From the NCBI GenBank assembly GCA_036497785.1, contig DASXIW010000224.1, positions 1-21,470 of the forward strand: DNA of 21,470 nt, read 5' to 3'. This DNA is from DASXIW01 sp036497785. GTDB taxonomy: Bacteria > Pseudomonadota > Alphaproteobacteria > Acetobacterales > Acetobacteraceae. The translations under genes were made by a program, and so were the position numbers. Positions within the stretch are counted from its first letter, which is position 1. Each line of letters opens with the position of its first letter. Positions 6,554 through 14,197 of this stretch are shown here, piece by piece. Below the pieces are notes generated by a model, which was given only the letters and a program-made list of their open reading frames with translations, searched no databases and was not told the origin of the DNA.

Positions 6554-8886
6554 CACGCGACGCTCCCCCGGGCTGGCGCGGGGCCGGCGAACAGGAAGGC
6601 GAACACGATGCAGGCGAAGGCGCCGCAGGCGACGGTCAGGCCGATATCGCGCAGCAGCGGCGTGTGGCAGAAGGCCAGCAGGCCGAAGGTCAGCAGGGTC
6701 ATTGCGTTGCAGGTCACCAAAGTACGCAGGGTGCGCGCGCGCTCCTCATCGTCGAGCTGGATGCGGGCGAAGAACAGGGCATAGTCCAGCCCCACACCGG
6801 CGGCGAATTGCAGGGCCACGATGTGGATCAGCGACAGGCGTTGGCCGGCCAGCGTCAGCACGGCGATGGTCACCACCCCGGCCGCCGCCAGCGCCAGCAG
6901 CACCCGCGCCACGCGCCATGGGTCGCGCAGGCCGATGGCGAGGGCCAGCAGCACGGCCGCGCCGCCAAAAGCGAGCCAGCGCCAGGCCTGCGCGGTATAA
7001 AAGCCGACAATGCCGTTGGTCTCGCTGCGGATATCGACATAGACGGCATTCTGCATTCCCCGGAAGGCGGCGGCGAATCTGGCGGCATCGTTGACGCGTT
7101 GCGGCACCACCAGCCCGTACCAGCCGCCGTCGCGCTGGAACAGCAAGGGCTGCAACCGGGCGGCGATCAGCGGGTTGCGGATATCGGCCAGCGCCAGCGG
7201 GGCCATGGCGCGGCTGGCCGCCACATCGGCCAGGAACGGCGCGAACGCCTCGGGCCGGAAGGGCAGGCCCTGGGCCGCCTCGGTCAGGCGCGCGCGCAGC
7301 GTGGCGTCGTCCGGCAAGGCGGCGATGCGGGCCTGCTGGATGGCGATGCTGGGCAGGAAACGGACGGCCAGATCCGCGCCATCGATCGCGCCATCCTTCT
7401 GCAGCCCATCGATCACGGGCAGAATCTGTTCCTCCTGTCGCAACACCGCCTCCGCACTGGCGCCGCGCAGCATCACCACCTGCCCCACATCTGGCGCGCC
7501 GATCTCCGAGCGCAACGCGGTATCGAGATCCCGCGCCTGTCGCGGTATCGGGCTCAGATTGGCGAGGTCGCGTTCCAGCAGCGGCGGATGCGCGATCAGC
7601 ACGATGATCGCGGCCAGAACCGGCACGAGCCCCCAAACCCGCCAGTGGCGCAGATGCTCGGCGCGCAACACGCGGCCAGGCTCGCCGGCGGAGACCGGGG
7701 CGAGGTCGGCGGCCACGATCAGCCGGGGCAGGATCCAGCGCGTCGCCGCCGCCCCCGCCAGCACGCCGGTCACCGAGAACACGCCAAGCTGGGAGATGCC
7801 GGGAAAGCCCGAGAACACCATGCCGGTGAGCCCGAGCGCAGCACTGGCCACCGCCAGGTTGAAGCTGGCGCCGATGCGCCGCAGCGTGCCGCCGGCCGCC
7901 TCCGCCTGCTTGCGATGGCCGATCAGCAGCACGGGGTAATCCACGATCACCCCGAGCATGGTCATGCCGAAGCCGAAGGTGATGCCATGCACGAAGCCGA
8001 ACACAATCTGCACCGCCAGCGCGCCGGCGGCGATGCTGAGCATGATCGGCACGGCGATCACACCCACCACCCATAGCGAGCGGAACCGCCACAGCAGCAA
8101 GGCCGCGATCAGCACCGCGGAAACGGTGGAGAGCAGCCGCACATCGGCGCGAATGCCGTCCGCCGCCTCGCGCGCGAACACGGCGGGGCCGGTCACCAGC
8201 AGCCGCGCCGGGCCCGGATGCGTCCCCGCGAATGCCGCGCGGATGGCGGCATCGGCGGCGTCCTGCCCGGCGAGGTCGAGCCCGGCGGCGCGGCTGCGCG
8301 CCAGCAGCATGGCACGATCGCGATCGGCGGCAAACCATACCCCGTCAACCGTGCGAATCCGGCTCTGCCCGAGCCAGGTCTTGGCGAGATCGAGAAACGC
8401 GCCGGGCGGGTCGGCCAAACCATAGCGCACCGCGAGCGGCGCCGCTGAGGACTGCATCTGCGCCAGCAGCCCCTGCAAATCCTGGCGCAGCGCGTCGGTG
8501 GTGAAGGCGGCCGGCGTGGTGACGCCCGACAGCAGATAGCGATGCGCGAGCAGGAACTGCTCATCGGCCGAATCCAGCACCTGCGCGCCGTTATTGACGA
8601 AGGCGAACTGGGCCGATCTGTCCAGACCCTCGGCGAGGCCCCGGCTGATGCGGGCGAGTTCGCCCGGCGGCGCGCCTTCCACGGCGGCCAAAATCAGGTT
8701 GGTGCCGGCCCCGCTGCGCAGCTCCTGCAGCATCAGCCGCGCCGCGTCGGTGCGGCCCTGCGGTAGGAAATCGGCGATGTCGCTGCGCACGTTAATGAAG
8801 CGGGACACGGCGGCGCCGATCAGCAGCGCCGCCAGCAGCGCCAGCAGGATCGGGGCCGCGCGCCGCATGCGGCCAGCGGTGTTCAT
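6553..8886 (-). CDS. apeM: MMPL/RND-family exporter (ApeM-like)
   Basis: This 777-residue multi-spanning membrane protein has the RND/MMPL layout. There is one N-terminal helix (about residues 10-30), a large periplasmic loop beginning RSDIADFLPQG, and a cluster of five helices around residues 250-420. A second periplasmic loop and a second helix cluster (about 630-770) follow. The halves are duplicated, as in RND pumps. APE clusters encode such a pump (ApeM), thought to move the lipid-linked pigment or a precursor across the inner membrane; the substrate here is inferred. It starts 10 nt downstream of the LolA-like gene and its stop overlaps the ketosynthase start. A LolA-like carrier immediately upstream suggests handover of the product to the periplasm. 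Confidence 0.88.
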   Translation of the reverse strand: MNTAGRMRRAAPILLALLAALLIGAAVSRFINVRSDIADFLPQGRTDAARLMLQELRSGAGTNLILAAVEGAPPGELARISRGLAEGLDRSAQFAFVNNGAQVLDSADEQFLLAHRYLLSGVTTPAAFTTDALRQDLQGLLAQMQSSAAPLAVRYGLADPPGAFLDLAKTWLGQSRIRTVDGVWFAADRDRAMLLARSRAAGLDLAGQDAADAAIRAAFAGTHPGPARLLVTGPAVFAREAADGIRADVRLLSTVSAVLIAALLLWRFRSLWVVGVIAVPIMLSIAAGALAVQIVFGFVHGITFGFGMTMLGVIVDYPVLLIGHRKQAEAAGGTLRRIGASFNLAVASAALGLTGMVFSGFPGISQLGVFSVTGVLAGAAATRWILPRLIVAADLAPVSAGEPGRVLRAEHLRHWRVWGLVPVLAAIIVLIAHPPLLERDLANLSPIPRQARDLDTALRSEIGAPDVGQVVMLRGASAEAVLRQEEQILPVIDGLQKDGAIDGADLAVRFLPSIAIQQARIAALPDDATLRARLTEAAQGLPFRPEAFAPFLADVAASRAMAPLALADIRNPLIAARLQPLLFQRDGGWYGLVVPQRVNDAARFAAAFRGMQNAVYVDIRSETNGIVGFYTAQAWRWLAFGGAAVLLALAIGLRDPWRVARVLLALAAAGVVTIAVLTLAGQRLSLIHIVALQFAAGVGLDYALFFARIQLDDEERARTLRTLVTCNAMTLLTFGLLAFCHTPLLRDIGLTVACGAFACIVFAFLFAGPAPARGSVA

Positions 8887-8896
8887 GCTGCAAGCC

Positions 8897-9520
8897 TCAC
8901 GGCGCGGGGGCGATCGTCATCGTCTGCGTGTCGCCATTGGCCTGGGTGATGCGGATGGTCCGGATATCGGTGTCCGTCCCATCGATCGCGACATCGTGTA
9001 GAAGGCGCTGCACCGGCGGCTCGGTCGGCCCCAGCGCCAGATGCCAGGATTCCAGCGTGCCGCTTGCCGTCACCTGGTAATGCTTGCGCAGCATGGCGAG
9101 ATCGCCCGAGAGCGGGCCGCGCACCGCATCCACCAGCGCCTCGATCTCCGGCTGGCTGTCCAGCGAAATCAGGCGTTCGGCCCGGTTGGCGGGCGTGTCG
9201 CGCAGCGTGTCGCCTTGCACCGTCAGGTTCTCCGGCAGCGGTCCGGTGGTCATCTTCTGCAGGAAGGATGGGCGCTGGTACAGCAGCCAGCCCTGGCTTT
9301 GCAGGTCGCTGGTCAGCGCCGCGAAATGGCGATCCTCGGTGAAGGTCGCCCGCCGTTGCGGGATGGCCGCCAGCCGCGCCATCAGCGCCGTCAGCAGGCC
9401 GGGATCAGGGGTGGTGTCCTGTGCCCGCGCCGCTCCCGGCGGCAACAGCGCCAGGCCCAGCGCCAGGAACAGCGCCGTCAACGCCGCCGGCGCCGATCTG
9501 CCGGGATGAAGCTGGCGCAT
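8897..9520 (-). CDS. apeL: LolA-like outer membrane lipoprotein carrier (ApeL-like)
   Basis: This 207-residue secreted protein has a clear signal peptide (core ALTALFLALGLALL, cleavage near ARA/QDT at about residue 33). A LolA-type beta-rich body follows (for example FTEDRHFAALTSDLQSQGWL and FLQKMTTGPLPENL). APE loci carry such a LolA paralogue, proposed to ferry the pigment lipid through the periplasm toward the outer membrane. The start is ATG 9520, which yields the signal peptide; the frame is open further upstream but lies antiparallel in phase with the acyltransferase gene. It overlaps the 3' end of that acyltransferase by 116 nt, unusual in this otherwise tightly abutted operon. The exporter gene follows after 10 nt. 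Confidence 0.84.
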   Translation of the reverse strand: MRQLHPGRSAPAALTALFLALGLALLPPGAARAQDTTPDPGLLTALMARLAAIPQRRATFTEDRHFAALTSDLQSQGWLLYQRPSFLQKMTTGPLPENLTVQGDTLRDTPANRAERLISLDSQPEIEALVDAVRGPLSGDLAMLRKHYQVTASGTLESWHLALGPTEPPVQRLLHDVAIDGTDTDIRTIRITQANGDTQTMTIAPAP

Positions 9521-10412
9521 ATGGCGTATTCTCCCAGAACGGAAAGAAATTGAACCAGTTGAACGGATGGCGGCGGCATTCCACCGCCAGCCCGGCGGCG
9601 AAGCGCTCCACGCAGTTGCGCAATGCCTCCGCCCGCGTGGCGCGGGGCAGGCGGATGCGATCCGCGAATGGCTCGAACCGCACCTCGTAGCGGCGGGTGC
9701 CGGTGCGTATGCCATAGAACAGCAGCACCGGCGCATCCAGGCTGGCCACGGCGATGAACGGGCCGGTGGGGAATTGCGCCGGACTGCCCAGGAAATCCAC
9801 GGCGATCAGCTTGCCGCCGCCGGCCGCGCGATCGGCCAGCATGCCCACCATCTCGCCCGCCGCAAGCGCGTCGCGCACCGCCAGCATGCTTTCGGGCCGG
9901 CCGATTTCGATGATCGCGTCGCGCATCACCGGGTCCAGCCCTTCCAGTATCTGCGTCACGGCGCCGGTGTTGCGGCGATACATCAGCGGGCGCACCCGCA
10001 CCGGGGCATGCCGGCCGATGATGCGCAGCACTTCGAAACTGCCGAAATGCGCCCCCAGCAGCACGCAGCCGCGACCCTGCGCCAGCACCGATTTCAGCAG
10101 ATCGAGGCCTTGCAGCTCGATCTCGAACCCGTCCATCCGGTCGGTCAGCAGGAACACGCGCTCGAAGATCACCGCCGCGAAAGTGAAGATATGCCGCAGC
10201 ACCTCCATCGGCCCCGCATGGCCCGTGGCGCGGCGGAGGAAATCGCGGGAGGCGCGCCGCGCGGCGCCGGAGCTGGCGAAAAAATACAGCGCGATCGGAA
10301 ACAGCAGCAGCCGCCCCGCGCGCCAGCCGAGATGCAGCATGATCCACAGCATCGCCCGCAGCAGGCTCTGGCTGCCGCGCTCGCGCTGGGTGTCCCAGAG
10401 CGTGCTGGGCAT
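9405..10412 (-). CDS. LpxL-like lysophospholipid/lipid A-type acyltransferase
   Basis: This 335-residue acyltransferase has an N-terminal hydrophobic segment (LLRAMLWIMLHLGWRAG onward). The HX4E catalytic motif is H122-FGSF-E127 in GAHFGSFE. The conserved late segment RRHPFNWFNFFPFW ends near residue 293. The family transfers acyl chains from acyl-ACP or CoA to glycolipid acceptors at the inner membrane. In APE loci it is thought to join the polyene acyl chain to its lipid or sugar anchor; it resembles the acyltransferase part of ApeJ/ApeD-type proteins, and I do not fix a symbol. The last 42 residues are Gly/Ala/Pro-rich and mostly encoded inside the overlap with the LolA-like gene, so they are probably not functional sequence. 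It starts 4 nt after the ApeI-like stop. Confidence 0.84.
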   Translation of the reverse strand: MPSTLWDTQRERGSQSLLRAMLWIMLHLGWRAGRLLLFPIALYFFASSGAARRASRDFLRRATGHAGPMEVLRHIFTFAAVIFERVFLLTDRMDGFEIELQGLDLLKSVLAQGRGCVLLGAHFGSFEVLRIIGRHAPVRVRPLMYRRNTGAVTQILEGLDPVMRDAIIEIGRPESMLAVRDALAAGEMVGMLADRAAGGGKLIAVDFLGSPAQFPTGPFIAVASLDAPVLLFYGIRTGTRRYEVRFEPFADRIRLPRATRAEALRNCVERFAAGLAVECRRHPFNWFNFFPFWENTPYAPASSRQIGAGGVDGAVPGAGPGAVAAGSGAGTGHHP

Positions 10413-10416
10413 ACGC

Positions 10417-10728
10417 CTAGCCCAGCTGGCCGCGCAGCACCACGGCCCCGTCGACGGTGCAGGCGAAGGCGATGCGTGACTCAGTCGGTCTGCAATGCAC
10501 GGCCACCTCCTGCTCTGGCCGCACGACTGCCAGAAATTTGGCCGAAACGAGGGGCGGCATCGGCCCGTCCGCCACTGCCGCGCGGATCAGCTCCAGCGCA
10601 TGGTCCAGCAACACCACACCGGGCACGATGGGATGGCCCGGGAAGTGGCCGGGCAAGGCGGGATGGCTGGCCGGAACGCTGAAACGCCCGGCATGCAGCG
10701 GCGGCAACCCTGCCCCGAATTCGCTCAA
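10417..10728 (-). CDS. apeI: Hotdog dehydratase (ApeI-like)
   Basis: This 103-residue FabA/FabZ-related hotdog protein has the active-site segment HFPGHPIVPG (28-37) followed by VVLLDHALELI. It is the expected partner of the ApeP-like dehydratase in making the all-trans conjugated chain. The frame has no ATG near the N-terminus. The best start is TTG at 10728-10726, forming a TTGA overlap with the AMP ligase stop; a second TTG at 10707 would give a 96-residue product. The frame stays open far upstream, but that part is antiframe to the AMP ligase and not coding. Next gene after 4 nt is the LpxL-like acyltransferase. Family call is firm; the exact start is not. Confidence 0.82.
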   Translation of the reverse strand: MSEFGAGLPPLHAGRFSVPASHPALPGHFPGHPIVPGVVLLDHALELIRAAVADGPMPPLVSAKFLAVVRPEQEVAVHCRPTESRIAFACTVDGAVVLRGQLG

Positions 10729-12068
10729 TCCCCCTCTGTCCCGGCCATCAGCCGCGCCGTGGCGGCGCGGGTCAGCTTGCCCAGCTCGTTGCGCGGCAGG
10801 CTGTCCAGCTTCACCACCCGGCGCGGCAGAAACACGGGTTCGATCTGCCGGCGCAGATCGGCCAGTATGTCCTCGGCCGAGCGGTCTGGCGCCACGACGA
10901 AAGCCAGCAGCCGCGCGGCCGGCCGGCGGTCGAGATCGTCCGGCACCACGAACACACCGTCCTTCACCCCCGGAATCCGCCCCAATATCCGGTTCAGCCC
11001 GGCCAGGGAGGCGCGCCTTCCGCCCAGCTTCACCAGGTCGTCGGCGCGGCCGAGCAGGCGGAAATGCGTGGCATCCAGCAAATCCAGCCGGTCGGTCAGC
11101 AGGATCGGCCCGGCGGGGGGGGCAACCACCAGCGTGCCTGCGCCATCCGCCGGCTGTTCCAGCCGCACCGTGTCGTAAGTGGTCCAGACATCGCCGGAGA
11201 CGGTGCGCCGGCTGGCCACCGACCCCGTCTCCGTGGCGCCGAAAATCTCCAGCACATGCACGCCGAACCGCGCCTCCGCCGCCGCCGCGAGGCTGGCATC
11301 CATCGGCGCGGTGGCGGAGATGATGGCGGATAAAGGCGGCAGCGCGATGCCCGATTCCACCAGCGCGCGAAGCTGCAGCGGCGTGGTGACCAGGGTGCGC
11401 GGCGCCGGCACGGCCCGCAAAGCCTCCGCGATGTCGGCCGGGTAGAAGGCCGGGCCGCACCAGGTGCTGGCGGTGGCAAGCAGCGGCAGCAATACGGTCG
11501 TCTCGAACCCATACATGTGCTGCGGCGGCACGGTGCCGACGATCGAGCCGGGGCTGTCCGGCACCATGCCGAAACGCTCGCCGAAATCGAAGCTGCGCGC
11601 GGCCAGCACACCCCAGTGCTTGGCGTTGCCCACCGGCTCCCCCGTGCTGCCGGAGGTGAACACGATGGCGACCTGCTGGTCGGCCGGCACAAAAATCGGC
11701 GGCACCGCGCCGGCCGGCGCTTCGGGCGGCAGCGCAAAGCACGCGTGGCGCGACGTGCCCGCGCAGCTGGGCTCCTCGCATACCGATGCCGCGCCCCCGA
11801 ACCGCTCGGACAGCCGCGCCAGCGGCCCCGGCGAACGATCCGCGCTCAGCAGGCTGATCTGCCCGCGCAGCGTCGCGGCGGCCAGCGCCACGGTGAAGTG
11901 ATACCGGTCCTGGCACAGATTGATCAGATACGCCCCATCCGGCAGGCTTTCCGACAAAACGCGCACATCGCGCAGGAAATGCCGCACCGTGAGGGCCGCG
12001 CCGCGCCGGCGGAACAAGATGTCGTCGGGGGCGCGGGCGACCAGGGGAATGGCGCCCGGATTGTTCAT
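10725..12068 (-). CDS. apeH: Aryl-acid AMP ligase (ApeH-like)
   Basis: This 447-residue ANL-superfamily adenylating enzyme shows the P-loop FTSGSTGEP (137-145), FGATETG (276-282), the hinge region GRADDLVKLGGRR (340-352) and catalytic K431 in PRNELGK. It is shorter than typical acyl-CoA synthetases (about 500-550), as ApeH proteins are. In E. coli APE synthesis, ApeH activates 4-hydroxybenzoate-type acids with ATP and loads them onto an ACP as primer. That role fits here because the gene directly follows the ACP gene with an ATGA overlap. The substrate is inferred from the pathway, not from residues. No aromatic-acid-forming lyase or chorismatase is visible in the window, so the primer must come from elsewhere. 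Confidence 0.87.
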   Translation of the reverse strand: MNNPGAIPLVARAPDDILFRRRGAALTVRHFLRDVRVLSESLPDGAYLINLCQDRYHFTVALAAATLRGQISLLSADRSPGPLARLSERFGGAASVCEEPSCAGTSRHACFALPPEAPAGAVPPIFVPADQQVAIVFTSGSTGEPVGNAKHWGVLAARSFDFGERFGMVPDSPGSIVGTVPPQHMYGFETTVLLPLLATASTWCGPAFYPADIAEALRAVPAPRTLVTTPLQLRALVESGIALPPLSAIISATAPMDASLAAAAEARFGVHVLEIFGATETGSVASRRTVSGDVWTTYDTVRLEQPADGAGTLVVAPPAGPILLTDRLDLLDATHFRLLGRADDLVKLGGRRASLAGLNRILGRIPGVKDGVFVVPDDLDRRPAARLLAFVVAPDRSAEDILADLRRQIEPVFLPRRVVKLDSLPRNELGKLTRAATARLMAGTEGD

Positions 12069-12325
12069 TTTCGGTTGCTCTCGACGAACCGGGCGAGGTT
12101 GCGCAACGAGGCGAAGATCTGCCCGTTCCTCTCGTCATCGGCCTTCATCTCAATGCCGTAGCCGCGTGAAATCGCCAGCACCAGCTCCAGCGCGTCGATG
12201 GAATCAAGTCCCAGACCTTCGTTGAACAGGGGAGCGTCGGGTTCGATCGTGTCGGAAGCGGCTTCGAGTTGGAGCGTATCGACGATGAGACGAGCGATCT
12301 CCTGCTCGAATGGTTGCTGCGGCAT
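12065..12325 (-). CDS. Acyl carrier protein of the aryl polyene pathway
   Basis: This 86-residue acyl carrier protein holds the phosphopantetheine attachment serine S42 in GLGLDSIDALEL (38-49). It is acidic and mostly helical, as expected. The ATG at 12325 is preceded by GAGGTG with about 6 nt spacing; an upstream in-frame ATG at 12376 would add 17 residues unlike ACPs. It is the first gene of the leftward operon, so its upstream region (12326-12509) should hold the operon promoter. APE systems of E. coli use two ACPs (ApeE and ApeF); only one is seen here, so it may serve both priming and extension, or the second is elsewhere. I cannot say which of the two it matches. Confidence 0.9.
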   Translation of the reverse strand: MPQQPFEQEIARLIVDTLQLEAASDTIEPDAPLFNEGLGLDSIDALELVLAISRGYGIEMKADDERNGQIFASLRNLARFVESNRK

Positions 12326-12509
12326 GCAAGGCACCTCGGTATGCCAGCCCGGGACGCGCAGGCTGACGGTATGCAAGCTGTGGTATACGCGAAATGGCGC
12401 GTATGCGAAGCAAGACGGTCACCCGATGTATGGCAGAGACTTCGCGGCGCTGGAAGAACATGCTCTACCCCCGCCCGGTCAACGCAATGCGGCAAGGGAG
12501 CCGGATGGG
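12326..12509. promoter_or_regulatory. Divergent control region of the aryl polyene operons
   Basis: This 184-bp non-coding stretch separates the leftward ACP operon from the rightward ApeG-like pair, so promoters for both must lie here or close by. Its main landmark is a perfect inverted repeat, ATACGCG (12385-12391) and CGCGTAT (12398-12404), with a 6-bp spacer, a plausible operator. AAGGGAG at 12494-12500 is the ribosome site of the rightward gene. I could not identify convincing -35/-10 boxes. Confidence 0.5.
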
Positions 12510-13157
12510 ATGAAGGCGGCCCGCCCGCTGGGCTGGGCGGCGGTGTTGGCCACACCGCTGCTGGTACACCTGGCTCTGGCCACCGGCCGTCACGTGCCCG
12601 TGGCGCTGGCCCTGGCGGCGATCCAGCTGGCGCTCGGCGCCGTGCTGGCCATGCGGCGCTGGCGCTGGGCGCGGTTCTGCCTCGCCCCGGCCCTGGCGTT
12701 CATCGCGCTGCTGGTGTGGGCATTGCCGACGTGGTGCGCGCCGGACGAGGTGCTGAAGCTGCAATCCGGCCTGTCGCACGGCGCCATCTACGGGGGCCTG
12801 CTGATACTGTTCGGCCGCTCCCTGCGGCCCGGCCGCCAGCCATTGGTCACCGCCCTCGCCGCGCGCATCTCCGGCCCGCTCTGCGCCCGCAGGCTGGCCT
12901 ATACAAGGCGCGTCACGCAAGCCTGGTGCCTGTTTTGCGTCTGCCAACTCGCCACCTCCGCCACTCTGTGCGCCTTCGCGCCGGCCGAGACCTGGTCGCT
13001 CTTCGTCAACGTGCTCGATTTGCCCCTGCTATGCCTGATGTTCGCCGGGGAATACGCGCTGCGCTGCTGGTTGTTCCGTGGCGAGCGCCATGCTTCGCTC
13101 GGCGATGGCATTCGCGCTTTCGCCCGGCGCAACGCCGCGACTGGCGATGCACGCTGA
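12510..13157 (+). CDS. apeG: Integral membrane protein (COG4648 / ApeG-like)
   Basis: This 215-residue polytopic membrane protein has about five hydrophobic segments. It carries the conserved-looking late region YTRRVTQAWCLFC followed by WSLFVNVLDLPLLCLMFAGEY typical of the COG4648 family found in APE clusters. Its biochemical role is not established; an inner-membrane part in lipid anchoring or export is only a guess. The start at ATG 12510 is set by AAGGGAG at 12494-12500 with 9-nt spacing. The frame extends upstream to 12198 but that part runs antisense to the ACP gene and is not coding. It is transcribed divergently from the ACP operon and its stop overlaps the deacetylase start by 11 nt, implying translational coupling. 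Confidence 0.84.
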   Translation: MKAARPLGWAAVLATPLLVHLALATGRHVPVALALAAIQLALGAVLAMRRWRWARFCLAPALAFIALLVWALPTWCAPDEVLKLQSGLSHGAIYGGLLILFGRSLRPGRQPLVTALAARISGPLCARRLAYTRRVTQAWCLFCVCQLATSATLCAFAPAETWSLFVNVLDLPLLCLMFAGEYALRCWLFRGERHASLGDGIRAFARRNAATGDAR

Positions 13158-13992
13158 ACCGCGCAATCCTCGCTGGTCCCCCGCGCTGCGCGCCTCCGCC
13201 GGCCTGCACGTCGCCGCCCTGGCCGCCGCCGCCGCGTTTCCCGCCGCCTGGCCCTGGCTGCTCGGTGGGGTCGTCGCGAACCACGCCGTGCTCGGCGCCG
13301 CCGGCATGTGGCCGCGCAGCCAATTGCTCGGCCCCAACCTCGTCGCCCTGCCACCCGGCCACACCGCCCGGCGCGAAGTCGCCCTGACCTTTGACGACGG
13401 CCCGAACCCCGCCGTAACCCCCGCCGTGCTCGACCTGCTCGACCGCCACGGCGCCACTGCCAGCTTCTTCTGCATCGGCCAGCAAGCCGCTAAACACCCG
13501 GACCTGCTCCGCGACATCGTCGCACGCGGCCATCGCGTGGAAAACCACAGCCAAACCCACCCCAACAGCTTCGCCTGCCTGCTTCCCGCCGGCCTCGCCC
13601 GCGAAATCGGCACCGCCCAGACAACCCTGGCCACACTAGCGGGGCAGGCCCCCCGCTATTTCCGTGCCCCCATGGGCCTGCGAAACCCCATGCTGCAACC
13701 CGTCCTGGCGCGCCTGGGCCTGCACCTCGCCGCCTGGACCCGCCGCGGCTATGACGGCGTGAACGGCGAGGCCGACACGGTGCTCCAACGCCTCGTCACC
13801 GGCGTCGCCGCCGGCGACGTGCTGCTGCTGCATGACGGGCGCTGCGGGCGCACCCGCGACGGGCAAGCCCTGGTGCTGGCCGTTCTGGCGCGATTGCTCG
13901 AACGCTTGGGGGATTTGGGGTTGAAGGGTGTTGCGTTGCCGGTGACGGAAGGCCAGGGCGCTGCCCTGGACCCGGTCAAGGCGGAGCCTTGA
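13147..13992 (+). CDS. NodB-type polysaccharide deacetylase with N-terminal membrane anchor
   Basis: This 281-residue protein has an N-terminal hydrophobic region (about 20-55) and a carbohydrate esterase 4 (NodB) domain. TFDDG (81-85) and HSQTH (134-138) supply the metal-binding Asp and two His. YFRAP (171-175) and LLHD (227-230) are the later CE4 motifs. CE4 enzymes remove N- or O-acetyl groups from glycans. It overlaps the ApeG-like gene by 11 nt (ATGCACGCTGA), so it is probably made with it and may act on the sugar of the pigment anchor; this is inference. Its last residues (from about EGQGAALDPVKAEP) and its TGA are encoded by the REP-like repeat 13944-14010. The native C-terminus was probably altered by insertion of that element. 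Confidence 0.88.
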   Translation: MHAEPRNPRWSPALRASAGLHVAALAAAAAFPAAWPWLLGGVVANHAVLGAAGMWPRSQLLGPNLVALPPGHTARREVALTFDDGPNPAVTPAVLDLLDRHGATASFFCIGQQAAKHPDLLRDIVARGHRVENHSQTHPNSFACLLPAGLAREIGTAQTTLATLAGQAPRYFRAPMGLRNPMLQPVLARLGLHLAAWTRRGYDGVNGEADTVLQRLVTGVAAGDVLLLHDGRCGRTRDGQALVLAVLARLLERLGDLGLKGVALPVTEGQGAALDPVKAEP

Positions 13993-14197
13993 CAACCCAG
14001 GACTTTCTTGTTGCCACAGCCATCTCGACTTTTGGGGGGCGAAGCCAGCAATCACATGGATGTCGCGGCATTGCCGTTTCAAAGGCCTGCGGCGCAAGTA
14101 CGAAGGAACGCCGAGGGTTGTCGCCACTCCAAGAGAGTAATGGATTGTCAAGGCTTCTGCCTTGACCGGGTCCAGGGCAGAGCCCTGGCCTTCCTTC
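13944..14197. repeat. REP/BIME-like pair of 67-bp inverted arms between convergent genes
   Basis: The left arm (13944-14010) and right arm (14130-14197) are near-identical in inverted orientation. They differ at roughly nine positions and flank a 119-bp unmatched centre. Each arm holds two small hairpins. Left: CCAGGGC/GCCCTGG (13953-13959/13963-13969) and GTCAAGGC/GCCTTGAC (13975-13982/13986-13993). Right: the same stems at 14147-14154/14159-14166 and 14072-offset pairs 14172-14178/14182-14188. The stops of both convergent genes fall in the equivalent GTCAAGGC hairpin. The layout resembles a bacterial interspersed mosaic element or a small non-autonomous element, and may also act as a bidirectional terminator. 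Confidence 0.85.

Noticed and set aside
10417..12138. 573-codon minus-strand frame as one large gene
   Set aside because: Only its last about 103 codons make sense (ApeI-like hotdog). The remainder runs in another phase of the AMP ligase gene, whose motifs are all present.
12198..12509. N-terminal extension of the ApeG-like membrane protein
   Set aside because: It overlaps the ACP gene antisense and has no hydrophobic character; ATG 12510 has a good ribosome site.
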